Shown: positions 17,428-27,624, counted from the first letter of the stretch. The stretch is DNA of 64,000 nucleotides from Prevotella sp. (GCA_021636625.1 JAJWLX010000006.1:44043-108042), one strand, 5' to 3'. Notes: generated from the sequence alone by a model not told the origin. Program-made: numbers and translations.

Positions 17428-18849
17428 ATGGAGCAAATTATAGGACGAAAAACGGAAATCAGACAGCTTACCGAGTATTACCATTCTGGAAAAGCTGAGT
17501 TTGTGGCAGTGTATGGAAGAAGGCGCATCGGCAAGACTTATCTGGTGCATAATCTATTCAAGGATGAATTTGCCTTTGAGATGTCTGGGTCTATTGATGC
17601 ACCAGCCGAGGCTCAATTGTCTAATTTTGGCTATGCTTTGCGTGAATTTGGCGACCCAAAGCTGCCTTTGCCTTCTAATTGGACAGCGGCATTTGAGATT
17701 TTGAAGCAAATGCTGAAGTCGAAGTTGGGAGGTAAGCGCATACTGCTTTTTATAGACGAGTTGCCTTGTCTTGATACTCCCAAGTCTAATTTCCAGCAGG
17801 CTTTTGAGCATTTTTGGAATAGTTGGGCGGCTAATCAGAATGAGATTATGCTTGTGGTTTGTGGCAGTGCCACATCGTGGATGATTTCTAATCTCATAGA
17901 TAGCCATGGCGGACTTCATAATCGTATTACGCATGAGATGTACTTGGCTCCATTCACACTAGGTGAGACGGAGGAGTATCTCCAGGCGAATGGATTCTTG
18001 TGGTCACGTCTTTCCATCTTGCAGATTTATAGCATAATGGGTGGAGTGCCTTACTATCTGAGCTTGCTGGACAAGACGCAAGGTGTGGAGGCTAATGTAG
18101 ATCGATTGTTCTTTGCTGAACGTGGTGAACTGAAACGAGAGTATGATAGGCTGTATTCTTCTTTGTTCCGAAACTCGGAAATCTATATGAGAGTGATAGA
18201 AACGCTGGCAAAATGTAAGCAAGGCATGACTCGCAAGGAAATTTCTACGCATCTGAATTTGAAGTCGGGTGGAACATTGACCAAGGTGCTTCGGGAATTG
18301 ATCAACTGTGACTTTGTAAGAGGTTATAATACGCGTGAAAAGAAAATCAAGCAAAAAGACCAGATTTACCAGCTCACGGACTTATACACCTTATTTTATA
18401 TGTCCTTCTGTCATCCTGGTACCACGGATGTAGCTTACTGGACGCATCAGATGGGCAAGCCTCGCCAAAACACATGGTATGGCTTGGCTTTTGAACGTAT
18501 CTGTATGTTGCATATTCCTCAGATAAAGAAGAGTTTAGGCATTGAGCAAATCTATACGGAGTATTATTCTTGGCGAAGCAAGTGCTCTACACCTGCGGCG
18601 CAGATAGACTTGCTGATAGAGCGAGCTGACCATCTGATTAATCTCTGTGAAATCAAGTATTCGCAGTCTCCTTATAGCATAACGAAGGAGGAAGAGCTTC
18701 GTATAAGAACTCGTATGGCTGATTTCGTAGAAGAGACGGGAGTACGTCATGGCATCTTGCCTACTTTGATAACTACGTTTGGTATTCGTCCTACAGCCCA
18801 TTCGGCAATAGCACAGGTGCAACTCACCATGGATGATTTGTTTACATAA
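17428..18849 (+). CDS. ATP-binding protein with DUF234-type C-terminus
   Basis: 473 residues. Opening MEQIIGRKTEIRQL, Walker A YGRRRIGKTYL (about 29-39), Walker B LLFIDELPCL, and a sensor-like VVCGSATSWM. A winged-helix-like region follows (KQGMTRKEISTHL), and the C-terminal DUF234 region has QIDLLIER...NLCEIKY, an acidic/E-x-K pattern of the PD-(D/E)XK type. It is the full-length paralogue of the truncated gene at the left edge. Known members are widespread in Prevotella and Bacteroides with no settled role. The start is set by the promoter at 17367-17397. It is a single-gene unit. Confidence 0.9.
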   Translation: MEQIIGRKTEIRQLTEYYHSGKAEFVAVYGRRRIGKTYLVHNLFKDEFAFEMSGSIDAPAEAQLSNFGYALREFGDPKLPLPSNWTAAFEILKQMLKSKLGGKRILLFIDELPCLDTPKSNFQQAFEHFWNSWAANQNEIMLVVCGSATSWMISNLIDSHGGLHNRITHEMYLAPFTLGETEEYLQANGFLWSRLSILQIYSIMGGVPYYLSLLDKTQGVEANVDRLFFAERGELKREYDRLYSSLFRNSEIYMRVIETLAKCKQGMTRKEISTHLNLKSGGTLTKVLRELINCDFVRGYNTREKKIKQKDQIYQLTDLYTLFYMSFCHPGTTDVAYWTHQMGKPRQNTWYGLAFERICMLHIPQIKKSLGIEQIYTEYYSWRSKCSTPAAQIDLLIERADHLINLCEIKYSQSPYSITKEEELRIRTRMADFVEETGVRHGILPTLITTFGIRPTAHSAIAQVQLTMDDLFT

Positions 18850-19087
18850 AAATGATAGTTAAAGAATAACATTCTGGGTGGCTCTCGGAATTGAAAGCCG
18901 CCAGTAGCTTGGTGACGTATTCCACATCATACTGCGGAAAGGGCAATACTAGCATGCCCAGGCATTAAAATCATAAAAAACTTGCATTTTATTTTGTAAT
19001 GTGCTAAAATAAATGTAATTTTGCACCTTGAATGGGGTTTTACCTTATTATATTTAAGAAAAGAAACAAAATAATTAGATAAAGACA
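18850..19087. other. intergenic region before leuS
   Basis: It contains a leftward 37-codon frame (18842-18955) beginning MLVLPFPQYDVEYVTKLL, possibly a gene remnant, and the leuS promoter. No start signals for the short frame were seen. Confidence 0.4.
18993..19023 (+). promoter_or_regulatory. promoter of leuS
   Basis: TTTG (18993-18996), 19-bp gap, TAATTTTG (19016-19023). The leader is about 60 nt. Confidence 0.75.
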
Positions 19088-21949
19088 ATGGAATACAACT
19101 TCAGAGAAATCGAGAAGAAATGGCACCAGAAATGGGTCGAGAACAAGACCTACAAGGTGACAGAAGATGAAAACAAGAAGAAATTCTATGTGCTCAACAT
19201 GTTCCCTTATCCATCAGGAGCTGGTCTGCACGTAGGTCACCCACTTGGTTATATCGCGAGCGATATCTATGCACGCTACAAGCGTTTGAACGGATTCAAC
19301 GTACTGAACCCTATGGGTTACGATGCTTATGGTTTGCCTGCTGAGCAGTATGCTATCCAGACTGGTCAGCACCCAGAGGTTACTACCGTAGCCAATATCA
19401 ACCGCTACCGCGAGCAGCTCGACAAGATTGGCTTCTGCTTCGATTGGGACCGTGAGGTTCGTACCTGCGACCCTAAGTATTACCATTGGACTCAGTGGGC
19501 TTTCCAGAAGATGTTCAACTCATTCTTCTGCAACGGCTGCCAGAAGGCTCAGCCTATCGAGAAGCTCATCAAGCGCTTCGAGGAGAAGGGTTCTGCTGAC
19601 TTGAACGTGGCTCAGAATGAGCAGATTGACTTCACTGCCGAGGAGTGGAACAGCTACGACGACGTGAAGAAGCAGCAGATTCTGATGAACTACCGCATCG
19701 CTTACCTCGGTGAAACAATGGTTAACTGGTGCCCAGGTCTGGGTACTGTGCTTGCCAACGACGAGGTAGTAAACGGCGTAAGTGAGCGTGGCGGTTATCC
19801 TGTTATCCAGAAGAAGATGCAGCAGTGGTGCCTGAGAACATCTGCTTACTCTCAGCGTCTGCTCGATGGTTTGGAGACCATCCAGTGGAGCGACAGTATC
19901 AAGGAAACCCAGAAGAACTGGATTGGCCGTTCTGAGGGTACAGAGGTAGTATTCTCTGTAAAGGACAGCGACGTGAAGTTCACCATCTTCACTACCCGTG
20001 CCGATACTATGTTTGGTGTAACCTTCATGGTTCTGGCTCCAGAGAGCGAATATGTTCAGCAGGTAACTACTGCCGAGCAGAAGGAAGAGGTAGAGAAGTA
20101 TCTCGACTACGTGAAGAAGCGTACCGAGTTGGACCGTATGGCTAACCACAGCGTAACCGGTGTATTCTCAGGAAGTTATGCCATCAATCCATTCACTGAC
20201 GAGGCAATTCCAGTATGGATTTCAGAATATGTATTGGCTGGATATGGTACAGGTGCCATCATGGCTGTGCCAGCTCACGATAGCCGTGACTACGCCTTTG
20301 CCAAGCACTTCAACCTGCCTATCATTCCTCTTATCGAGGGTGCTGATGTTTCAGAGGAGAGCTTCGATGCCAAGGAAGGTATCGTAACCAACTCACCTGT
20401 AGCAGGCAAGAGCAGCATGGATGGCTTCTCTCTGAACGGACTCACCGTGAAGGAGGCTATCGCAGCTACCAAGAAGTTTGTTACCGAGAAGGGCATCGGC
20501 CGAGTAAAGGTAAACTATCGTCTACGCGACGCCATCTTCTCCCGTCAGCGCTACTGGGGCGAGCCATTCCCTGTATATTACAAGGACGGAATGCCACAGA
20601 TGGTTCCAGAGGAGTGCCTGCCACTCGAATTGCCTGAGATTGAGACCTACAAGCCAACAGAGACTGGCGAGCCACCATTGGGCAGAGCCAAGAAGTGGGC
20701 TTGGGATGCAGAGAAGAAAGAGGTGGTTGACAAGAGTCTCGTAGATAACAAGACCGTATTCCCACTGGAGCTCAACACCATGCCAGGTTTCGCAGGTTCT
20801 TCTGCTTACTACCTGCGCTACATGGATCCTCACAACGATGAGGCTCTCGTAGGCAAGAAGGCTGATGAGTACTGGCAGAACGTGGACCTCTACGTAGGTG
20901 GTTGCGAACATGCTACCGGTCACTTGATTTACTCCCGTTTCTGGAACAAGTTCCTCTTCGACCTCGGCGTAAGCTGCAAGGAAGAGCCATTCCAGAAGCT
21001 GGTGAACCAGGGCATGATTCAGGGCCGTTCTAACTTCGTTTACCGCATCAACAGCGATGACCACGACAAGGCTCCTGTATTCGTAAGTTTGAATCTGAAG
21101 AAGGATTACGACGTAACTCCTATCCACGTAGATGTAAACATCGTAAGCAACGATGTTTTGGATATCGAGGCATTCAAGGCTTGGCGCCCTGAGTATCAGA
21201 ACGCTGAGTTCATCCTGGAGGATGGCAAGTACATCTGCGGATGGGCTATCGAGAAGATGTCTAAGAGTATGTTCAACGTGGTGAATCCAGATATGATTGT
21301 CGAGAAGTATGGTGCTGATACCCTGCGTCTCTACGAAATGTTCCTGGGTCCTGTAGAGGCAAGCAAGCCTTGGGATACCAATGGTATCGACGGTTGTCAC
21401 CGCTTCCTGAAGAAGTTCTGGGGTCTGTTCTACGAGAACCGCACCGACAACTTCCTTCCTTCAGCCGACGAGGCAGCGAAGCCAGAGAGCCTGAAGAGCG
21501 TTCACAAGCTCATCAAGAAGGTAAGCGAGGATATCGAGAAGTTCTCTTACAACACTTCTATCTCAGCCTTCATGATTGCCGTGAACGAACTCGGTCAGCA
21601 GAAGTGCCGCAACAAGGAACTCCTGACAGATCTCGTCATCCTCATCGCTCCATTCGCTCCACACATCGCAGAAGAGTTGTGGGCAGCACTTGGCGAGCAG
21701 GGCAGCGTTTGCGATGCAGCATGGCCTAAGTATGATGAGCAGTATCTGAAGGAGAACGACATGCAGCTCACCATTTCCTTCAACGGTAAAGCTCGTTTCC
21801 AGATGACTTTCCCTATGGATACTCCTAACGAGGAAATCCAGAAGCAGGTATTGGCAGACGAGAAGAGCCAGAAGTACTTGGAGGGATTCAACGTGTTGAA
21901 GGTGATCATCGTACCAAAGAAGATTGTCAACGTGGTGTTGAAAAAGTAA
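19088..21949 (+). CDS. leuS: leucyl-tRNA synthetase
   Basis: 953 residues, longer than the roughly 860 of E. coli. A class I synthetase that charges tRNA-Leu. The HIGH motif appears as YPSGAGLHVGH (41-51), followed by NPMGYDAYGLPAEQYAIQTG. The CP1 editing domain has TTRADTMFGVTFMVLAPE and GYGTGAIMAVPAHDSRD. The second active-site motif is KMSKS (about 723-727), then the anticodon-binding helical domain. Extra length includes an insertion near residue 155 (PIEKLIKRFEEKG...) replacing the usual zinc-region layout and a segment near 660 (YRINSDDHDKAPVFVSLN). Strong codon bias fits a housekeeping gene. Confidence 0.98.
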   Translation: MEYNFREIEKKWHQKWVENKTYKVTEDENKKKFYVLNMFPYPSGAGLHVGHPLGYIASDIYARYKRLNGFNVLNPMGYDAYGLPAEQYAIQTGQHPEVTTVANINRYREQLDKIGFCFDWDREVRTCDPKYYHWTQWAFQKMFNSFFCNGCQKAQPIEKLIKRFEEKGSADLNVAQNEQIDFTAEEWNSYDDVKKQQILMNYRIAYLGETMVNWCPGLGTVLANDEVVNGVSERGGYPVIQKKMQQWCLRTSAYSQRLLDGLETIQWSDSIKETQKNWIGRSEGTEVVFSVKDSDVKFTIFTTRADTMFGVTFMVLAPESEYVQQVTTAEQKEEVEKYLDYVKKRTELDRMANHSVTGVFSGSYAINPFTDEAIPVWISEYVLAGYGTGAIMAVPAHDSRDYAFAKHFNLPIIPLIEGADVSEESFDAKEGIVTNSPVAGKSSMDGFSLNGLTVKEAIAATKKFVTEKGIGRVKVNYRLRDAIFSRQRYWGEPFPVYYKDGMPQMVPEECLPLELPEIETYKPTETGEPPLGRAKKWAWDAEKKEVVDKSLVDNKTVFPLELNTMPGFAGSSAYYLRYMDPHNDEALVGKKADEYWQNVDLYVGGCEHATGHLIYSRFWNKFLFDLGVSCKEEPFQKLVNQGMIQGRSNFVYRINSDDHDKAPVFVSLNLKKDYDVTPIHVDVNIVSNDVLDIEAFKAWRPEYQNAEFILEDGKYICGWAIEKMSKSMFNVVNPDMIVEKYGADTLRLYEMFLGPVEASKPWDTNGIDGCHRFLKKFWGLFYENRTDNFLPSADEAAKPESLKSVHKLIKKVSEDIEKFSYNTSISAFMIAVNELGQQKCRNKELLTDLVILIAPFAPHIAEELWAALGEQGSVCDAAWPKYDEQYLKENDMQLTISFNGKARFQMTFPMDTPNEEIQKQVLADEKSQKYLEGFNVLKVIIVPKKIVNVVLKK

Positions 21950-21963
21950 TTTATTGATAATAT

Positions 21964-22002
21964 ACAGAAGGTCGTCTCATCTAAAAATGGGCGACCTTCT
22001 GT
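21964..22002 (+). terminator. hairpin after leuS
   Basis: ACAGAAGGTCG (21964-21974) pairs perfectly with CGACCTTCTGT (21992-22002). The T-tract is weak, so termination may be partial, leaving readthrough into the next gene. Confidence 0.6.
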
Positions 22003-22027
22003 GCTTTAAAAATACGAGGAAAATATT

Positions 22028-22981
22028 ATGCAAATAGCAATCAGTCAAAAAGTTAAGAATGAAATCAAGGACTATTTCTACATTACACTGGGTCTGTTGA
22101 TTTATACATTTGGATGGACTATCTTCCTGCTTCCATACCAGATCGTAACGGGTGGCGTAACGGGTATTGCAGCCGTAATCTTCTACGGTACGGGAATACC
22201 TATCTATTTGTCGTATTTTCTCATCAATGCCGCCCTGCTGCTTGCCGCGCTGAAGATCTTGGGATTCAAGTTCATGGTGAAGACCATCTACGCCATCATC
22301 ATGCTCTCCGTGTTCCTGGCGCTGGCGCAAGACTGGATGATAGGTGAAGATGGCAAGATGGTGCAGGTGCTGGGAGAGGGACAGGACTTCATGTCGCTCA
22401 TCATCGGCTGTCTGTTTACAGGCTTGTCGCTCGCCATCGTCTTCCTGCACAATGGAAGTACGGGAGGAACGGATATCATCGCCGCCATCGTGAACAAATA
22501 CCATAATATCTCGCTGGGACGAGTGCTCATCTTCGTGGACCTCGTCATCGTGGGCAGTTCCTTCTTCGTCTTCAATGCGAAACCGGAATTCACGGCGATA
22601 GATGCCATCAGAAAGGTGGTATTCGGTCTATGTACCATGGTGATAGAGAACCTGGTGCTCGACTATGTGATGAATGCCAAGCGAGAGAGTGTACAGTTCA
22701 TGATATTCAGCAAGAAGTATCAGGAGATAGCCAACGCCATCGGTACGCAGATGGACCATGGTGTGACGATTCTGGATGGCCACGGCTGGTACACCGGCGA
22801 TGAGATGAAGGTGCTCTGTATCCTTGCCAAGAAGAACGAGAGCGTCACCATCTTCCGTATCGTCAAGATCATCGACCCGAATGCCTTTGTCAGCCAGAGT
22901 GCTGTCATCGGTGTGTATGGCGAGGGATTTGATGAAATGAAAGTGAAAATCAAGGAGAAAGACATTAAGAAAATCAAATAG
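22028..22981 (+). CDS. YitT-family membrane protein
   Basis: 317 residues. Five or six hydrophobic segments in the first 200 residues (for example TLGLLIYTFGWTIFLLPYQI, VTGGVTGIAAVIFYGTGIPI, and the conserved NGSTGGTDIIAAI), then a cytoplasmic DUF2179 domain (SVQFMIFSKKYQEIA...GWYTGDEMKVLCILAKK). This layout defines the YitT/DUF161 family, whose transport substrate is not established. The stop codon overlaps the first base of a GTG that precedes rdgB, so the two are cotranscribed. Confidence 0.92.
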   Translation: MQIAISQKVKNEIKDYFYITLGLLIYTFGWTIFLLPYQIVTGGVTGIAAVIFYGTGIPIYLSYFLINAALLLAALKILGFKFMVKTIYAIIMLSVFLALAQDWMIGEDGKMVQVLGEGQDFMSLIIGCLFTGLSLAIVFLHNGSTGGTDIIAAIVNKYHNISLGRVLIFVDLVIVGSSFFVFNAKPEFTAIDAIRKVVFGLCTMVIENLVLDYVMNAKRESVQFMIFSKKYQEIANAIGTQMDHGVTILDGHGWYTGDEMKVLCILAKKNESVTIFRIVKIIDPNAFVSQSAVIGVYGEGFDEMKVKIKEKDIKKIK

Positions 22982-22986
22982 TGATT

Positions 22987-23604
22987 ATGAAGATAGTATT
23001 TGCAACCAACAACCAGCATAAACTCCAGGAAATCCGCGACATCCTGGGCAGCGATTACGAGGTGGTTTCGCTGAAGGAGATAGGATGCAACGTAGATATT
23101 CCTGAAACAGGAAATACGCTGGAGGAGAATGCCTTGCAGAAGGCGCAGTATGTTTACGACCATTATCACCTGAGCTGCTTTGCCGATGATACCGGTCTGG
23201 AAGTAGAGGCGCTGGATGGTGCGCCGGGTGTTCACAGCGCCCGCTATGCTGAAGGTACCGACCACGACAGCGAGGCAAACATGGCTAAACTGCTCAGAGA
23301 ACTAAATGGAAAGGAGAACAGAAAGGCCCGATTCCGTACCGTGATCTGCTACATCGAGAAGAAGGATGTCTGCCCTTGCGGCTGCACCAGCATCAAGAAA
23401 ATCCATCAGTTTGACGGCATCGTAAACGGTTCTATCGCTACCGAAAAGCACGGCACCGAAGGTTTCGGCTACGACCCGATCTTCGTTCCGGAAGGCTACG
23501 ACCAGAGTTTCGCCCAGCTGGGTGAGGAAATCAAGAACGGCATCAGCCATAGAGCCAGAGCCGTGGCTAAACTGGCTGAATACTTAAAGAACAAAAATGA
23601 TTAA
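22987..23604 (+). CDS. rdgB: XTP/dITP diphosphatase (RdgB/HAM1)
   Basis: 205 residues. Hydrolyses non-canonical purine triphosphates (XTP, dITP, ITP) to monophosphates, keeping them out of DNA and RNA. Visible signatures: FATNNQHKLQEI at the N-terminus, CFADDTGLEVEALDGAPG (with Asp67/Asp68), HSARYAEG, GFGYDPIF and the end SHRARAVAKL. A Cys-rich insert, VCPCGCTSIKKIH, near 120-135 is unusual for the family. ATG 22987 is used rather than GTG 22981, which overlaps the yitT-like stop. It overlaps the next gene by 8 bp. Confidence 0.95.
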   Translation: MKIVFATNNQHKLQEIRDILGSDYEVVSLKEIGCNVDIPETGNTLEENALQKAQYVYDHYHLSCFADDTGLEVEALDGAPGVHSARYAEGTDHDSEANMAKLLRELNGKENRKARFRTVICYIEKKDVCPCGCTSIKKIHQFDGIVNGSIATEKHGTEGFGYDPIFVPEGYDQSFAQLGEEIKNGISHRARAVAKLAEYLKNKND

Positions 23605-24526
23605 TACCCTTTCGATATTAATCCCTACATATAATAATGTATGCGTTGAGCTTGTAAAATCCCTGCAAGCTCAAGCATCGTTATTGTATTCATCTTCAGA
23701 TTCTCTCTCTTCATCCTCTCATTTCGAATACGAAATATTAGTCGCCGATGATGGTTCTACAGATGAAAGAACCGTAGAAGGCAACCGTATCATCAACACC
23801 CTCCCCCATTGTCGCTACATCGAGAGAAAAGAGAACGTGGGCAGGGCTGCCATCCGCAACTTCCTGGCAAGGGAGGCGAAATATACCTGGCTGCTTTTTA
23901 TCGACAGCAACATGAACGTAATCAGCCATCAGTATCTTGCCAATTATCTAAAAGAAAAAGAAAGCGATGTGGTCTATGGAGGATATCAGATAAAACGGGA
24001 TGCTGAAACCAGAGAACGACAGAAATATAACCTACGATACATTTTCGAATCAGCCGGCACGCAGAACGGAAATCAGCTCCAGCGACAGGCTAACCCCTAT
24101 GCAGACTTTCACACCTCCAACTTTATCGTGAAGCGAAGCATCCTGCTGAAACACCCATTCGATGAACGTTTTTCCCACTATGGGTACGAAGATGTGCTTT
24201 GGGGCAAGAATCTAAAAGACAATCACATACCGATTCTTCACGTGGATAATCCACTGGGTTATGAACACTTTATAGGCAACATGTCGTTTCTCTATAAAAC
24301 AGAGGAAAGCCTGCGCACCCTCTATCAGTTTAGGAATGAACTGCAGGGCTATTCCAAAATCATCGACTATGCCCACAAGCTGAAAAGATGGCATCTCTAT
24401 CCACCTTGCCAGTATCTCTTTCCGCTGCTGAGTCTGCCAATAAAAGCCAGGCTCACAGGCAATAAACCCAGTATTTTTATGTTTAATATATATAAGTTAT
24501 TATATTATATACATTTAGATATATGA
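23597..24526 (+). CDS. glycosyltransferase family 2
   Basis: 309 residues with the GT-A opening LSILIPTYNN and the nucleotide-sugar motif LVADDGSTDE. The usual DxD is replaced by IDSNMN (about 104-109), and YEDVLWGKNL gives the acceptor-side acidic pair. The fold is clear, but donor and acceptor are unknown. A Ser-rich insertion (LLYSSSDSLSSSSHF) between the first strand and ADDG is odd. It overlaps rdgB by 8 bp and porZ by 4 bp (ATGA), so it is translationally coupled in one operon. Likely role: surface glycan synthesis. Confidence 0.9.
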   Translation: MINTLSILIPTYNNVCVELVKSLQAQASLLYSSSDSLSSSSHFEYEILVADDGSTDERTVEGNRIINTLPHCRYIERKENVGRAAIRNFLAREAKYTWLLFIDSNMNVISHQYLANYLKEKESDVVYGGYQIKRDAETRERQKYNLRYIFESAGTQNGNQLQRQANPYADFHTSNFIVKRSILLKHPFDERFSHYGYEDVLWGKNLKDNHIPILHVDNPLGYEHFIGNMSFLYKTEESLRTLYQFRNELQGYSKIIDYAHKLKRWHLYPPCQYLFPLLSLPIKARLTGNKPSIFMFNIYKLLYYIHLDI

Positions 24527-26547
24527 GAAAGAAAATATGGATACTCCTCTCGTTCCTGATCCTTCAGGTTGCCGCTTTCCAGAGCAGCGCCGCCATCGGC
24601 GACTGGAAAGCCTATATGGCGTACAGCGAAGTGCAGGAAATAGAAGAAGCCGGCAACTGGATTTTCGTGCAGGCTTCCAGCAATCTCTATGCTTACAACA
24701 GAAACGACCAGAGCATTCAGACCTTCAGCAAGATGGATTTCCTGAACGACTGCGATATCCAGCACATCGCTTACAACAAGACTGCCAAGCGGCTGCTCAT
24801 CCTCTACAGCAATGCCAACATCGACCTGATGAACACCCAGAACTGGAACGTACAGAATCTGCCGGACTACTATTCTGCCACCATCACGGGCGACAAGACC
24901 ATCAACGATATCTATATGTATGGCAAATTCGCCTACCTCTGCTATGGACTGGGCATCATCAAGCTCAATATGGCGGAGGGGGAAATCAGCGATACTTATA
25001 CTCTGGGATTCAAGGTGAACTGGTGCGAAATCAGGGCTAACCAGATCTATGCCTACAGCAAGGAGGAAGGTACCTATCGCGCTGCCCTCTCTGACAACCT
25101 GCTCGACAGAAACCGATGGAGCAAGGTGGGGGCTTACACCGCTCCCCCAAAAGAGGACAAGAGCGAACTGATGAAGCTGGTAAGCAGCTTGCTGCCAGGA
25201 GGACCGAAGTATAATCATTTCTGGTATATGAAGTTTATCCACAACCAGCTCTATACCTGTGGCGGCGCCTTTCTTTCGGGTACATCACTTGCCACCCGTC
25301 CCGGTACCATCCAGGTTCTGAACCAGGACAACTGGACCATCTATCAGGATGACATCAGGAATACGACGGGTTATCAGTATCAGGATATCAACTGTGTAGA
25401 ACCGGATATCCACGATCCGAACCACGTGTTTGCTTCGGGCAGAACCGGACTCTATGAGTTTACAGACGGCAAACTGACACATTATTATAATAAGGACAAC
25501 AGTATCCTGGAAGCTGCCGTGGATAGAGGAACGGTGCTGGACAACAACTATGTGCTGGTGCATAGTCTGCTATCGGATGAAAGCGGAAAGCTGTGGATTC
25601 TCAACAGCCAGGCTACCCACCGCTCCATCATCGAGATGAAAGACAACCAGTTGATAGCCCACGACCAGAAGACATTGAATGCGAACGGCTACAGTCTTTC
25701 GGCGATGACAGGTCTGATGAAGGACAGGCAGGGCAGGCTCTGGTTCGTGAATGACAACCATGAAACTCCAGCCATCGTCTGCTATCAGCCGGAAACCGAT
25801 GAGGTGAAGATGTTCAGCAAGCCCTTCACCAACCAGGATGGTGCGGAAATCAATCTCTATTATATCAGATGCATCAAGGAGGACCAGGATCATAATCTGT
25901 GGATAGGAACCGACCAGGGACCTTTCTACATCACTCCGCATATTCTGGATGATACGCAGCCAACGCTTACCCAGGTGAAAGTGCCGAGAAACGACGGTAC
26001 CAATTATGCCGACTATCTGCTGGGCGGTGTGGATATTACCTGCATGGCGGTGGATCAGGCAAACAGAAAATGGTTTGGTACCAGCAACAACGGTATCTAT
26101 CTCATCAGCGCCGACAATATGGAGCAGATTCATCACTTCACGGCAACCAACAGCAAGCTGCTGTCGAACAACATCGAATCGATCGCCATCAACGATGCTA
26201 CCGGTGAGGTGTTTATCGGAACCAACAAGGGTCTCTGCTCCTATATGAGCGATGCTACCGCCACCAACGAAGAGATGACCCAAGACAATGTATGGGCTTA
26301 TCCGAACCCGGTAAAGCCAGACTATACAGGATTCATCACCATCACCGGTCTGTCGTTGGATGCGGATGTGAAGATAGTCAGTACCAGCGGAACCCTGGTG
26401 AACCAGGGCAGAAGCAACGGCGGCACCTATACCTGGAACGGCTGCGACCAGAAAGGCAGAAGAGTGGCTAGCGGAATCTATATGGTGGAAACCGCTACCA
26501 GCAACGGAGAGAAAGGTACCGTCTGCAAAATAGCCATCATCAGATAA
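24523..26547 (+). CDS. porZ: PorZ-like type IX secretion protein
   Basis: 674 residues. Signal peptide (MRKKIWILLSFLILQVAAF), then IGDWKAYMAYSEVQEIEEAG, the N-terminal beta-propeller opening seen in PorZ. Further propeller blades follow (LWIGTDQGPFYITP, KWFGTSNNGIYLIS, VFIGTNKGLCSYM). The C-terminal sorting-type domain has AYPNPVKPDYTG and GIYMVETATS. In Porphyromonas gingivalis PorZ belongs to the attachment complex that hands anionic LPS to type IX cargo. The call rests on the whole architecture; a generic two-component-propeller protein is the alternative. It sits between glycosyltransferases, which fits a glycolipid link. Confidence 0.82.
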   Translation: MRKKIWILLSFLILQVAAFQSSAAIGDWKAYMAYSEVQEIEEAGNWIFVQASSNLYAYNRNDQSIQTFSKMDFLNDCDIQHIAYNKTAKRLLILYSNANIDLMNTQNWNVQNLPDYYSATITGDKTINDIYMYGKFAYLCYGLGIIKLNMAEGEISDTYTLGFKVNWCEIRANQIYAYSKEEGTYRAALSDNLLDRNRWSKVGAYTAPPKEDKSELMKLVSSLLPGGPKYNHFWYMKFIHNQLYTCGGAFLSGTSLATRPGTIQVLNQDNWTIYQDDIRNTTGYQYQDINCVEPDIHDPNHVFASGRTGLYEFTDGKLTHYYNKDNSILEAAVDRGTVLDNNYVLVHSLLSDESGKLWILNSQATHRSIIEMKDNQLIAHDQKTLNANGYSLSAMTGLMKDRQGRLWFVNDNHETPAIVCYQPETDEVKMFSKPFTNQDGAEINLYYIRCIKEDQDHNLWIGTDQGPFYITPHILDDTQPTLTQVKVPRNDGTNYADYLLGGVDITCMAVDQANRKWFGTSNNGIYLISADNMEQIHHFTATNSKLLSNNIESIAINDATGEVFIGTNKGLCSYMSDATATNEEMTQDNVWAYPNPVKPDYTGFITITGLSLDADVKIVSTSGTLVNQGRSNGGTYTWNGCDQKGRRVASGIYMVETATSNGEKGTVCKIAIIR

Positions 26548-26589
26548 AAGAGACAGCATCTTCTATCAGAAATATCAAGAGTGCAAGCA

Positions 26590-27624
26590 ATGAAACTCAG
26601 TATCATCATCCCCGTATATCGTGCCGAAGATACGCTCGAAAGATGCATCGGGAGTATCCTGCAGCAATCATTCACCAGCTACGAGCTGATTCTCGTAGAT
26701 GATGGATCGCCTGATGCGTGCCCTCAGCTCTGCGATGAATATGCCAGGAATGATAGTCGTATCCACGTTATCCACAAGGAAAACGGAGGTTTAAGCGATG
26801 CTAGAAATGTGGGGATAAAGAGGGCTAAAGGATTGTATATCACCTTTATAGACAGTGATGATGCGATTGGGGAAAACTCGCTTCAACAGCTGATGGAAGA
26901 ACTTTATCAACATCCCGATGTGGATATTCTGGAATATCCCATCATGGAGAGAATCGGTCATCCCCATCGGGAAAAGCTCCTCTCCTTCGCTCCGAAAACC
27001 TATCAGAATGCCATCGAATACTGGTTGGCGGAAAAGGGCTATCATCATACCTATGCCTGCAACAAGATATTCAGGCGTTCGCTGTTTCAGAACATCGAAT
27101 TTCCGAAAGGAAAAAGCTTTGAGGATGTGTGGACGATTCCGAAACTGATAGGGCTGACGGAGACTGAGATTACTCCGGATAGAGCGGTGGTTCCTCCCCC
27201 ACCATTGAAAATAAGGGTGACGGATGTAGGGAAGTATCTCTATTACTGGAATCCTCACGGCATTACATCGCAGGCAAAATATCCCGATCTGCTTCAGCTG
27301 TATCTGGGACAGAGGCAGGCTTTGATGAAGCTGAAAATAGCGGGTACAGAAGAAATGAAGCTACAGATGGGAGCAACAGAAGAAATCCTGCTGAAATATC
27401 AGTCTTCATTAGAAGATTTCCTGACGCAGCATCTCAATGTCCTGCTCGATCTCTACGATTTATCAGGAAGATATGAACCGGATCCTCCCCTTATCCACGC
27501 CGTGAAATGGCTGGAAGGAAAAACGGGGATTCATTCATTCAAACTCAAACTATTCAATATTTTAGGTTATCATTCATTATGCAAAATCAATCATCTCATA
27601 CACAGAATATACAGGCACCCTTAG
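26590..27624 (+). CDS. glycosyltransferase family 2
   Basis: 344 residues from ATG 26590 (a GTG nine bases earlier is less likely). The GT-A opening is KLSIIIPVYRAEDTLERCI, then ELILVDDGSPDACP, NGGLSDARNVGI, and the DxD-like FIDSDD (about 92-97). SFEDVWTIPKL provides the later acidic motif. Typical of enzymes that add a sugar to a lipid- or polymer-linked acceptor; specificity is unknown. It follows porZ after 42 bp and overlaps the next glycosyltransferase by 46 bp. Confidence 0.92.
   Translation: MKLSIIIPVYRAEDTLERCIGSILQQSFTSYELILVDDGSPDACPQLCDEYARNDSRIHVIHKENGGLSDARNVGIKRAKGLYITFIDSDDAIGENSLQQLMEELYQHPDVDILEYPIMERIGHPHREKLLSFAPKTYQNAIEYWLAEKGYHHTYACNKIFRRSLFQNIEFPKGKSFEDVWTIPKLIGLTETEITPDRAVVPPPPLKIRVTDVGKYLYYWNPHGITSQAKYPDLLQLYLGQRQALMKLKIAGTEEMKLQMGATEEILLKYQSSLEDFLTQHLNVLLDLYDLSGRYEPDPPLIHAVKWLEGKTGIHSFKLKLFNILGYHSLCKINHLIHRIYRHP

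Noticed and set aside
20522..21400. 292-codon leftward frame opposite leuS
   Set aside because: Lies wholly within leuS; no start signals or recognisable domain.
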